Positions 1 to 6,874 of a stretch of 7,223 nucleotides of DNA are shown here, in pieces (positions within the stretch are counted from its first letter, which is position 1; the number at the start of each line of letters is the position of its first letter). The position numbers were made by a program, and so were the translations under genes. The notes below the pieces were generated by a model. That model was not told the DNA's origin. It searched no databases and worked only from the letters and a program-made list of their open reading frames with translations. Source of the stretch: Undibacterium sp. (lineage in GTDB: Bacteria; Pseudomonadota; Gammaproteobacteria; Burkholderiales; Burkholderiaceae_D); the NCBI GenBank assembly GCA_019752975.1, contig JAIELM010000366.1, positions 1 to 7,223 of the forward strand, in the 5' to 3' direction.

Positions 1-1221
1 TTCTCCATTGGCAATCAATCCAGCTCCACTGAGGGAAAAACGTTCTTTATTTGACACCAAATCAAGGCTAGTATCGAAAGTCGACTTAGCAAAATCGATT
101 ATGAGCTTGGCGTTTTCTATGCTAGCTGCAGTTAGCATTTTTTGCTCATCGACAATCACTGCTTGACTTCCCTTCAAGGTGAAACCCATTACGCCAGAAG
201 TAGGTAGCGGCGAGTCAGAATATTTTCTTATGTACAAGGAATAGTAAGTGTTGCCTACAATCCCTCCCAGTGCGTCCTTATCTTGCTTGGCAAAATCGAT
301 TTCCGCTGCCTTACCTAGAACTTCTCTATAACGCCCCCAAACAATGGTATTTTCTGGCTCCGGTGGTACGACTACTGGGGGAGTCACTGGCGGAATCACA
401 GGCGGCACGGTAACGTGATCAGGAGGATTAACGATCAAGTTACCAGCCGCTAAGGCCTCTTTCAGTTTATTTTGACTCAGGTCTATGTCAGCTACATTAG
501 TGGAAGTTTGAACCGCCGCAGCCGCTAAAGCTTTAGGCTCGTCGGCACGAGGAGGTGCGACTAGATCTGGTGCAGCACCTTGTGCTTTAATAAGTTGTGG
601 CTTGATCTGATCGCGGGTAATTTGCAGCACCTGTCCTTGTTGACGTGCAAACAACTCTAAACTACTCCCGCCTTCACATGGGCCACTACCCGAGGCGACG
701 CAATGCGGATCAAAACCACTGGCGACCACGCCACCGGAGAGCACCGAGATCCTTGAAGTTTCTTGATTGGTGTAAACAGTAAAATCGGTGCCACGCACCC
801 CTATCGCTGCCACTGGTGTATTAAAGCGAAAATTTTGCCTAGCGAGTTTAACCGCATCGCCAGAAATACTACGCGCTACCCCGTTAAGCAACTCAAATTT
901 AATTTTGGTCTTGCTAGGGTCTAAATGATCAACGGTATATTGAACAATGCGCACTTCGCTATTAGGTCGTACAATCAAAAAACCATTATCCACGGTTTTC
1001 AAATAGAGATAGCCATTGGCACCAGTCTTGATGCTAGCACCTTCTGCGATCATGCTATTGAGCAGAGCAGGTGCACCTTGCACTTGGACTTTACCCTCAA
1101 TCAACATAATTTTCCCAGCGTCAGCGGCCTGCGCCGTTGCTGAGATTAAGCCGCATAAGCTGACGCAGAGCAGCACTCTTCTCCACAGCTTGGTTGGTAA
1201 TTTATTCGCGTTGTTTTCCAT
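1..1221 (-). CDS. FecR-domain exported protein, 3' end missing (off left edge)
   Basis: The frame is open from an ATG at 1219-1221 to the left edge, giving 407 codons without a stop. Residues 13-32 form a type I signal peptide: basic LWRR, a hydrophobic core, then an AQA/AD cleavage site. Residues about 65-168 are a FecR domain, with the hallmark TPVAAIGVRGTDF at 135-147. Two cysteines follow (C174, C182). A Pro/Val-rich linker lies at about 266-289, with several PPV repeats. The C-terminal module starts with a VWGRY motif near 294-298 and contains beta-rich segments such as IIDF and FSLSGAG. Classical FecR is an inner-membrane anti-sigma regulator next to fecI and fecA. Here there is no sigma factor in view, no membrane helix after the signal peptide and no cytoplasmic N-terminal domain. 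I infer a periplasmic or surface protein, not a sigma regulator. It is divergent from the cyclase operon and may share its CRP site. The FecR domain is near certain; the function is unknown. Confidence 0.9.
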   Translation of the reverse strand, partial: MENNANKLPTKLWRRVLLCVSLCGLISATAQAADAGKIMLIEGKVQVQGAPALLNSMIAEGASIKTGANGYLYLKTVDNGFLIVRPNSEVRIVQYTVDHLDPSKTKIKFELLNGVARSISGDAVKLARQNFRFNTPVAAIGVRGTDFTVYTNQETSRISVLSGGVVASGFDPHCVASGSGPCEGGSSLELFARQQGQVLQITRDQIKPQLIKAQGAAPDLVAPPRADEPKALAAAAVQTSTNVADIDLSQNKLKEALAAGNLIVNPPDHVTVPPVIPPVTPPVVVPPEPENTIVWGRYREVLGKAAEIDFAKQDKDALGGIVGNTYYSLYIRKYSDSPLPTSGVMGFTLKGSQAVIVDEQKMLTAASIENAKLIIDFAKSTFDTSLDLVSNKERFSLSGAGLIANGE

Positions 1222-1224
1222 GGT

Positions 1225-1257
1225 TTTACTTCCTCTTTACTTCCTCTTTACTTCTTC
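1225..1257 (-). repeat. Three tandem 11-bp repeats carrying the fecR-side ribosome-binding site
   Basis: On the plus strand the unit TTTACTTCCTC occurs at 1225-1235 and 1236-1246, and once more with one mismatch at 1247-1257. Read on the minus strand this gives repeated GAGGAAGTAAA. The copy nearest the gene places AGAGGAAG (1229-1236) seven bases before the ATG at 1221, a good Shine-Dalgarno. The next copy puts an identical one eleven bases further upstream. The repeat itself is seen directly; its role as a ribosome-binding site is inferred from position. Confidence 0.85.
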
Positions 1258-1370
1258 AATACGGTATTAAGCCTGTTGCGGACTTAAGCACTTAAAATAA
1301 GCTATAGTAAAGCTGGCGACCTAGCCTACTTTTTCACACTTAGCATTATGCGCTGAAGTGGAATATTTTT

Positions 1371-1386
1371 TGTGATGTACATCACA
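1371..1386. promoter_or_regulatory. Perfect CRP-type operator
   Basis: TGTGATGTACATCACA matches the CRP consensus TGTGA-N6-TCACA at all ten defined positions. It is itself a full palindrome, extending to 18 bp with flanking T/A (1370-1387). It lies in the divergent region, 150 bp from the FecR gene start and 56 or 95 bp from the two possible cyclase starts. Because a Crp/Fnr gene with a CRP-like recognition helix is the last gene of the plus-strand operon, autoregulation is the simplest inference. Confidence 0.85.
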
Positions 1387-1387
1387 A

Positions 1388-1420
1388 TTTACGAATTTAC
1401 GGGTACTATACCATCTTATT
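1388..1420 (+). promoter_or_regulatory. Possible class II CRP-dependent promoter for the cyclase operon
   Basis: A weak -10-like TATACC lies at 1407-1412, which would put transcription start near 1419-1420. The centre of the CRP site (1378.5) would then sit close to -41, the spacing of class II CRP-activated promoters, where the activator overlaps a poor -35 element. No good -35 hexamer is visible, which fits activator dependence. The -10 match is only four of six, so this is a suggestion from spacing and not a firm call. Confidence 0.35.
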
Positions 1421-1481
1421 TTCCACGCCTGCCTCGATTTCCATGTATTTTCGAGGCATTTTTACATCACTTTTTGAGAAA

Positions 1482-3422
1482 ATGCCGAAGCAGAATACGC
1501 TGTCGCTTGACTTCCCCCCATATCGCCGTATTTTTTCACATTGGCGAAAGATAAGAACCCATATCTGGTGGTTGCTGATTGCTAGTCTTGCGCTCGGGAT
1601 TTCTGTGGTTATGCAGTGGTATGCGACGCAGGGCGGCTTTAACTCAGCGGACGAGTGGTTGCGGGATCACTTTATCCAACAGCAAGCGAGTCGGGTTGAA
1701 GAGGACAGAATCGCTGTTATTGATATTGATGAAGCGAGTATTTCTCAGCTCGGCACCTGGCCTTTATCACGAGGACAAATGGCCGATCTGATCGAAAAGC
1801 TGATCGCCGTATATGGCGCGCGTGGCGTGGCTTTAGATATTTATTTTCCCGAATTATCCAAAAAGAAGGACGATGAAAAAGGCGATATGCGCCTCGCTAT
1901 GCTCGCTGAACAGGCTCCTGTAGCACTGGCACAAGTTTTTGATTTCACACCTGCGCGGGCAATTGCCTGGCAGTTCGGTACGCCCAGTGGTGGTATTACT
2001 TTGAGTGAGTATTTGCAAACCCAACGCTCACCCGAACACCGCGCGCTGGCAAGCGGGCATTTGGCAAATCATGAACATTTCAAACTCGCAAGGTACACTG
2101 GGAATATCGGTTTTGTCCCTGATGCTGATGGTACGCTAAGGCGCATTCCTGCTCTGGTTGAATACCAACAAAAGGCCTATTTACCGCTTGCCCTCAGTCT
2201 ATTTAGATGCTGTGGTGATAGCGATGTAAAAGCGTCGCTGCCCGCAGGACGCATGTTAGACAGCAATCAAGCGGGATTCACCAGAGTGAGTTTTAGTAGA
2301 GATTTGTCCGCCTATCGAGTGATTCCTGCAAATCGCGTTTTTCAAGAAACTGCACCAATCGAATGGCTCAGAAATAAGCTTGTGATTGTTGGCTCCTCTT
2401 CTTTGGGACATCCTGATCGCGTTGCTACACCCTTGGATTCCTCTACCAATGGCTTTTTGGTACACGCGGAAGTATTGAGTACTTTACTCGACGAACAAGC
2501 GGGTATTGCCTATCAAAAGTGGCCCGGAGCTTTGCTGGCGATAGGCTTCTCCTTAGTCGTGGTATTCGTGGGTGTGCTGATGCTGCGTCAATATTCTGCG
2601 GTGCTCAGCGCTGCCATGTTAGCCCTCGCCTCACTCTGCTGGTTAGCTGTGGCATACTTTATCTGTCAACACGATATGTGGTTCTCACCAAGTGGCCCTT
2701 TACTGTCTAACTTCTTTTTACTGGCGGTCGCGGTTCCATTTGCTTGGCAGTCTTCACAACAAAAAACAAGGCATTTACTTCATACCTTACATCAATATGT
2801 CGCCAAATCGGTGGTCACAGAATTATTGCGCAGCGATATCGAAAACCCTTTGTCTCCAAGACGGCTTTACGTGACCACTTTAATCGCCGACATGGCAGCA
2901 TATACTAGTCACGTAGAACATCTACCTATGGAGCAAGCAGCGACATTAACCCGCGATTTTCTGGAATGCTTAACCGGCCCCGTGCTAGCCCAAGGCGGCA
3001 CTTTAGATAAATATACTGGCGATGGTTTGGTGGCTTTTTGGGGGGCGCCTTTACCTATAGAAAATCATGCTGATCGTGCCTTGGACGCAGCCATCGCCAT
3101 GGTCAAAAATATTGAGCGCTTTGCTCAATTACGTGTTGAACAAGGTCTAGAAAAAATAGAGGTGCGCATAGGTATAGAAAGCGGCATCGCTATCGCGGGC
3201 GATTTTGGAAGTTCGCATCGCAGCATCTATACCGCCGTGGGCGATAGCGTCAATACTGCTTCTAGGTTGGAAGATGCGGCACGGCATTTTCCATTTCAAA
3301 TTATTGTAGGGAAAGGCACGGTCGATATAGCGACCGCGCATCGTTTTACCCTCATTGGAGAAAAAATGCTGAGAGGCAAAGAGAAGCCCACTCTGTTGTA
3401 CACCGTGGAAATACCTGCATGA
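1482..3422 (+). CDS. CHASE2-domain class III adenylate cyclase
   Basis: This is a membrane receptor cyclase that probably converts ATP to cAMP in response to a periplasmic signal. Numbering is from the ATG at 1482 (646 residues). TM1 is at about 29-48. A periplasmic CHASE2 domain covers about 52-342, with IAVIDIDEASI, G-TWPLSR and ALDIYFPE motifs. Three further helices lie at about 349-368, 372-396 and 406-422. The cytoplasmic class III catalytic domain spans about 460-640. The catalytic set is complete: metal aspartates D470 (in IADMAAYT) and D514 (in KYTGDG), adenine-selecting K510 and T584 (in YTAVGD), and transition-state N591 and R595 (in VNTASRLE). K plus T points to ATP rather than GTP and to the class IIIb type. 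The start is uncertain: ATG 1443 would add 13 residues but has no Shine-Dalgarno, whereas ATG 1482 has only a close GAGA. The stop overlaps the next gene's ATG (ATGA). Preceded by a perfect CRP site. Confidence 0.93.
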   Translation: MPKQNTLSLDFPPYRRIFSHWRKIRTHIWWLLIASLALGISVVMQWYATQGGFNSADEWLRDHFIQQQASRVEEDRIAVIDIDEASISQLGTWPLSRGQMADLIEKLIAVYGARGVALDIYFPELSKKKDDEKGDMRLAMLAEQAPVALAQVFDFTPARAIAWQFGTPSGGITLSEYLQTQRSPEHRALASGHLANHEHFKLARYTGNIGFVPDADGTLRRIPALVEYQQKAYLPLALSLFRCCGDSDVKASLPAGRMLDSNQAGFTRVSFSRDLSAYRVIPANRVFQETAPIEWLRNKLVIVGSSSLGHPDRVATPLDSSTNGFLVHAEVLSTLLDEQAGIAYQKWPGALLAIGFSLVVVFVGVLMLRQYSAVLSAAMLALASLCWLAVAYFICQHDMWFSPSGPLLSNFFLLAVAVPFAWQSSQQKTRHLLHTLHQYVAKSVVTELLRSDIENPLSPRRLYVTTLIADMAAYTSHVEHLPMEQAATLTRDFLECLTGPVLAQGGTLDKYTGDGLVAFWGAPLPIENHADRALDAAIAMVKNIERFAQLRVEQGLEKIEVRIGIESGIAIAGDFGSSHRSIYTAVGDSVNTASRLEDAARHFPFQIIVGKGTVDIATAHRFTLIGEKMLRGKEKPTLLYTVEIPA

Positions 3423-4693
3423 GCCACGCCCCATCGAAGAAGTCTACCTGGCTCAGCGTGCTGACAATAGGCGTGTTGCTCGCGCTATGGCAACTCTCAT
3501 TTTGCTCGTCTGTTACCGCACAAACCAAGGCCAGCAATAGCGCAGAGGAAGTGGAAAAAACCTATTCTCAAGCTATTCTTCTTATGAGCGAAAACCAGTT
3601 TATCGATGCCAAAAACTTGTTGTTACAGGTCATTCAGCGTCAGCCTCAACATGCTGGTGCTTGGCTAGACCTCGCCATTGTCCAATGTGAACTCGGTAAT
3701 AAAGCGGAGGCGAATCGGATGTTTGATCAGCTTTCGCAAAAATTCTCCCCTCCACCTGTGATCATGGAAATCATCGCCTTACAGAGGGGCAAGCGCTGTG
3801 AAGAACCAGCGCCAGTTTATCAATTTTCTATCGGACTCGAACGCGGCTATGATAGCAATGTCAATCAAGGTACCAGTAACCCTGAATATCGCCTTCACTT
3901 TGGCAATGACTATATTGAGGTCGGCACCTTGCCCCAGTTTATGCCCAAATCGGATCATTTCTCTACCTTGAATATGATTGCCAACGCCAACGACACCAGC
4001 AGTGGCATTTCCGGCTTTACGCAAATCAATCTGCGGCGTAATGATCACTACGGAAAAACCAATACTTCAAGTCTCGCTATAGGAGCGGAAAAATCATGGC
4101 GCTTCGCCGATTGGAATAGTCAATTGGCGGGATTTGCCTCGACCTTACTCTTGGATGATCATCTCTACCAAAAACAATTGGCGCTGCAATGGCAAATTGG
4201 ACCGAATCGTCGGTTCTTTAACAAGCTCCAATTCGGCGTCACTACCGGCGTCAATTTTCTGAAATACCCTACCCTATTTCGTTACGACTCCACCATCACA
4301 GAATTACGTTTAAGAACTTGGTATGAAGCAAGCGACTGGGCTATTTACACTAGTTTTGGTGCGGCCTTAGATGAAGCCAGCGCTGTCAGACAAGGAGGAG
4401 ATCGTCACGCGATTTTGGGTAGTGTTTCGTTGAGAAAGAAAATTTTTAACGCACTAGAATCGGAACTGTCTTGGAGTCGACAACGCTGGAATAGTCAGCT
4501 TCCCTATTCTCCTGGCACCATCGATCTTGTGAGACTACAAGATACCGAGAGTGTGCGCTGGTCTTTGCTCAAACCCATCGATCTACATCAGGTTTTGAAG
4601 TTAGAATTGCGCTTTCTGAATAATCGAGAAAATATCTCGTATTTGCATTACAAGAATAAATCCATCAATATTGCCTCGGTTTGGCAATATTGA
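3419..4693 (+). CDS. TPR plus outer-membrane beta-barrel protein, Slam/DUF560-like
   Basis: This 424-residue protein has a signal peptide (hydrophobic core about 11-29, SVTAQ cleavage region near 31-35). LSFC at 26-29 is not a good lipobox because F occupies the -1 place. Two TPR-like helical repeats span about 43-110, with A-LLL-VI-RQPQHAGAWLDLAIV and ELGNKAEA-RMFDQL. From about 133 to the end comes a series of alternating amphipathic strands, and the chain ends in the aromatic SVWQY typical of barrels recognised by the Bam complex. The motif GYDSNVN at 143-149 recurs at the first strand of Slam (surface lipoprotein assembly modifier) family barrels. Slam proteins have periplasmic TPRs and a roughly 14-stranded barrel, and move TbpB-like proteins across the outer membrane. 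Here the barrel is about 290 residues, of suitable size. The start overlaps the cyclase stop, so the two are translationally coupled. Family assignment is from motif and architecture only; a general TPR-barrel protein remains possible. Confidence 0.82.
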   Translation: MSHAPSKKSTWLSVLTIGVLLALWQLSFCSSVTAQTKASNSAEEVEKTYSQAILLMSENQFIDAKNLLLQVIQRQPQHAGAWLDLAIVQCELGNKAEANRMFDQLSQKFSPPPVIMEIIALQRGKRCEEPAPVYQFSIGLERGYDSNVNQGTSNPEYRLHFGNDYIEVGTLPQFMPKSDHFSTLNMIANANDTSSGISGFTQINLRRNDHYGKTNTSSLAIGAEKSWRFADWNSQLAGFASTLLLDDHLYQKQLALQWQIGPNRRFFNKLQFGVTTGVNFLKYPTLFRYDSTITELRLRTWYEASDWAIYTSFGAALDEASAVRQGGDRHAILGSVSLRKKIFNALESELSWSRQRWNSQLPYSPGTIDLVRLQDTESVRWSLLKPIDLHQVLKLELRFLNNRENISYLHYKNKSINIASVWQY

Positions 4694-4733
4694 GTTGTCG
4701 CTGTGTTGTCGTATATTGTAGAGAGTAGGTAAC

Positions 4734-5075
4734 GTGCAGTATCATTTTAATAATTTATTTTTGGTCGTCTCATTTGCATTGGTTGCAAGCGCCGTCTGTT
4801 TTGGCAGCTTATTGCCAGCACATTGGCTGCCTCCAATCAAAAACGATAAACTGGCCCACTTTGTGGCATTTGGCACACTCACATTTTTGGCGCAGCTTGC
4901 TGCAGAAAATAGCCTAGAATTTCTTATTTGGGGATGCTCTTTAGCACTAGCAGGTCTGGTTATCGAATTGGCGCAAAAATTTGTGCCGGGTCGCAATTTT
5001 TGCTGGAAAGATGTTGCTGCCAATTTGGCCGGCATGTCGTTTGCTATCATCATTTACGCTATTCTAGGTCTCTAA
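4734..5075 (+). CDS. VanZ-like small integral membrane protein
   Basis: A 113-residue protein with a GTG start, preceded by a purine-rich stretch (AGAGAGTAGGT, 4720-4730). An in-frame TAG at 4719-4721 excludes any longer version. Hydrophobic helices lie at about 8-26, 40-57, 61-78 and 99-112. The VanZ-family signature is clear: NDKLAHFVAFG at 37-47 after the first helix, IELAQKFVPGR at 77-87, and KDVAANLAG at 92-100. VanZ proteins take their name from a teicoplanin-resistance accessory gene, but most chromosomal members such as this one have no established activity. It sits 40 bp after the barrel gene and 4 bp before crp, so it is co-transcribed with a signalling and envelope cassette. An envelope role is inferred; a resistance role is not supported. 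Confidence 0.87.
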   Translation: MQYHFNNLFLVVSFALVASAVCFGSLLPAHWLPPIKNDKLAHFVAFGTLTFLAQLAAENSLEFLIWGCSLALAGLVIELAQKFVPGRNFCWKDVAANLAGMSFAIIIYAILGL

Positions 5076-5079
5076 GTAC

Positions 5080-5886
5080 ATGTCATCCCCTACCAACGAA
5101 CTAGTAGTCATTTCCAAATCCCAGCCAGAGGAGCCTGTGGGCGCGTCGCCAGAACAAATGCAGGTCAAAGTTCCAGTACAAACCAAGCTACAACTAAAGC
5201 TCAGTAACATTACCATCAATTTGCGAAATATCCCCTTGCTAAGTGGTCTGAGTGACGCTGACATGGGGAAAGTCAAAGCCGATTTGCGCGTACGCCACTT
5301 TCATCGGCGCGATGTGGTGTTACAAAAAGGCGGTATAGGCGACAGTTTATTATTTTTGCTGTCGGGTCAATTGCAGGTAGTGGATGTCACGGAAGATGGT
5401 CGCGCGATCGGCTTGCGTATGCTCAATGAAGGCGATTTTTTTGGCGAAATTGCGATCATCAACAACACCACCCGCTCGGCTTCTGTGGTTGCACAAAGCA
5501 ATGTTTTGGTGGGTTTCTTACCGAGCGCGACAGCCTTACACTTATTCTCGCATTCACCCGCCATGGCGAACATGATGCTCAAACATCTGGCATCAAAAAT
5601 TCAAAGGGATTCCGAATTTAGAGCGCTACTTTCGATCAATAATTCTTCACGTCGAATATTCGCCTTTATCACGCTCTTTAAAAAAGTCGCGCCGGGTAAC
5701 TTGGAGGTAGTGGAAAATCTGCCTACCCACCAAGATATCGCCATGATGATCAACACCAGCCGCGAGACCGTCACCCGCGCACTGCTACAACTGGTACAAC
5801 AAGGTGTGGTAGAAAAAGATTTGCACCGCTTAATTATTCGCGATCCTGTGGCCTTACAAAAACTCACGGATGGGGCTGCGAGCTAA
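5080..5886 (+). CDS. Crp/Fnr-family cyclic-nucleotide-responsive transcription regulator
   Basis: A 268-residue protein. The first 45 or so residues are a polar extension not present in E. coli CRP (about 210 residues). A cyclic-nucleotide-binding beta-roll spans about 52-150. Its phosphate-binding cassette reads FFGEIAIINNTTRSAS (120-135), with G122, E123, R132 and S133 matching the cAMP-contacting G, E, R and S of E. coli CRP. This suggests that it binds a cyclic nucleotide. There is no FNR-type cysteine cluster. A dimerisation helix at about 157-185 leads to a winged helix-turn-helix at about 212-256. The recognition helix has SRETVTR (227-233), giving R228, E229 and R233 as in CRP; position 232 is T, where CRP has G and FNR has S. 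The ATG at 5080 is 4 bp after the VanZ stop. An internal ATG at 5158 is possible. The 3' end overlaps the convergent hydroxylase gene by 23 bp. Probable target: the operator at 1371-1386. Confidence 0.93.
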   Translation: MSSPTNELVVISKSQPEEPVGASPEQMQVKVPVQTKLQLKLSNITINLRNIPLLSGLSDADMGKVKADLRVRHFHRRDVVLQKGGIGDSLLFLLSGQLQVVDVTEDGRAIGLRMLNEGDFFGEIAIINNTTRSASVVAQSNVLVGFLPSATALHLFSHSPAMANMMLKHLASKIQRDSEFRALLSINNSSRRIFAFITLFKKVAPGNLEVVENLPTHQDIAMMINTSRETVTRALLQLVQQGVVEKDLHRLIIRDPVALQKLTDGAAS

Positions 5887-6868
5887 CTGGTGAAAGCGCT
5901 ATTTTATTGGGTGTCCAGTTGGGTGGCATCACTAAAAATAGCAATTTATCGCTCCACTTTTCTGCCCGCCAAACATCCTTCAACAAAAGGATTAAATCAC
6001 CAAAATGCGCGTCGATAAAACTCGTGGAATTGCAGGCTCTAACTAAGCCATACGACAATTTTTCGTCCGCATGTGCCTCTTGATAAGTCCCAAAAACCCT
6101 ATCCCAAATCGGTAAGGTATTACAGTAATTAGTGTCGATATAGGCGGCATGATTAGAATGATGAATTCTATGATGAATCGGCATCAAGAATAATTTATCC
6201 ACTACTTTCCATCCGGTTTTTCCTGTTTTCCAGAGCCGTTCATCAACATGAATCAAGGCTCCCCAGCAAAAATCGATGGCCATACAAAACATCAAAAGGT
6301 AGTGATCCAATCCTAGAATAGAGCCTATGCTAATACGGATGAATTGCGCGTACATCCCCTGCAACAAGGTATTAGAATAAATCAGTAATAAGCTCATGTG
6401 TTCAGGTGCGTGATGGGGCGCGTGTAAGCACCATAACAAGCGCACTTTATGGCTAGAATAATGAAAAATAAAGTGGCTCAACTCCCATACAACGAAGGCA
6501 ATCAGATACGCCCACCAATGATGTGGCAAATGAAAAAGAGCGAATGGTGACAGCGTTTTAATACACCAATAACCGATATCAAAAGTCACCCCTAACACCA
6601 ATAACTGATTGAACCAATAAATAAGAAAAGGAACTTTGACGACCTGATAGATCTGTCTTTTTGTTTGCAACAAAAGAACCAATAGCAGCTCACACAGCAA
6701 GACAATGGGCGCAAGCGGCATGAGTAATAGATTGAGTTGTTCTACTAGGCTAAGGCGACCAAAAGCAAGCATCCACGACAATCGTGCCTGTTCACTGGTC
6801 TCAATAAAACTAATGATTTCCTTGAAATGGATAAAACTCAGAAAAAAATCGAGTAGTGAAGTAAGCAT
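5864..6868 (-). CDS. Fatty acid hydroxylase / sterol desaturase superfamily membrane protein
   Basis: A 334-residue integral membrane di-iron oxygenase. Hydrophobic helices cover about 44-68, 78-98, 117-135 and 175-200. The histidine clusters that bind two irons are complete: H132, H136 and H140 in HFIFHYSSH; H149, H152 and H153 in HAPHH; H207; then H232, H233, H236 and H237 in HHRIHH, with H240 nearby. After them comes YIDTNYCNTLPIWDRVFGTY (243-262), a form of the NYG-WDR-FGT block seen in the branch that includes alkylglycerol monooxygenase; here C replaces the usual G after NY. Members hydroxylate or desaturate lipids, using O2 and an electron donor. The substrate cannot be read from sequence. 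The ATG at 6868 has GGAA about nine bases upstream and is 6 bp after the glycosyltransferase stop, so the two form a minus-strand operon. The 3' end overlaps crp by 23 bp. Confidence 0.92.
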   Translation of the reverse strand: MLTSLLDFFLSFIHFKEIISFIETSEQARLSWMLAFGRLSLVEQLNLLLMPLAPIVLLCELLLVLLLQTKRQIYQVVKVPFLIYWFNQLLVLGVTFDIGYWCIKTLSPFALFHLPHHWWAYLIAFVVWELSHFIFHYSSHKVRLLWCLHAPHHAPEHMSLLLIYSNTLLQGMYAQFIRISIGSILGLDHYLLMFCMAIDFCWGALIHVDERLWKTGKTGWKVVDKLFLMPIHHRIHHSNHAAYIDTNYCNTLPIWDRVFGTYQEAHADEKLSYGLVRACNSTSFIDAHFGDLILLLKDVWRAEKWSDKLLFLVMPPNWTPNKIALSPVSSQPHP

Positions 6869-6874
6869 AGCGTT

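Noticed and set aside
925..1270. Two overlapping plus-strand open frames (72 and 84 codons) inside the FecR region
   Set aside because: They lie antisense to the FecR gene, whose minus-strand frame runs unbroken for 407 codons with signal peptide and family motifs. The plus-strand translations show no domain or start signal.
3494..3508. Lipoprotein signal (LSFC) in the barrel protein
   Set aside because: Phenylalanine immediately before the cysteine is not accepted by signal peptidase II, and a type I site follows a few residues later.
3779..4048. 89-codon minus-strand frame opposite the barrel gene
   Set aside because: A by-product of the coding constraint on the plus strand; no family features or ribosome-binding site.
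4694..4733. Separate promoter or operator for the VanZ-like gene in the 40-bp gap (repeated TTGTCG)
   Set aside because: Too short for a convincing -35/-10 pair, and the six-base repeat alone is weak. Co-transcription with the barrel gene is simpler.
4742..5053. 103-codon minus-strand frame opposite the VanZ-like gene
   Set aside because: The plus strand has the VanZ signature motifs and fits the operon spacing. The antisense product has no recognisable features.
4734..5075. Glycopeptide resistance gene
   Set aside because: VanZ-like proteins are common outside resistance clusters, and none of the vanHAX-type genes is present.
5881..5920. Possible intrinsic terminator after crp (AGCGCT followed by ATTTTATT)
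   Set aside because: The stem is only a few bases and the T-run is interrupted, so it does not meet terminator criteria. It also lies inside the hydroxylase coding region.
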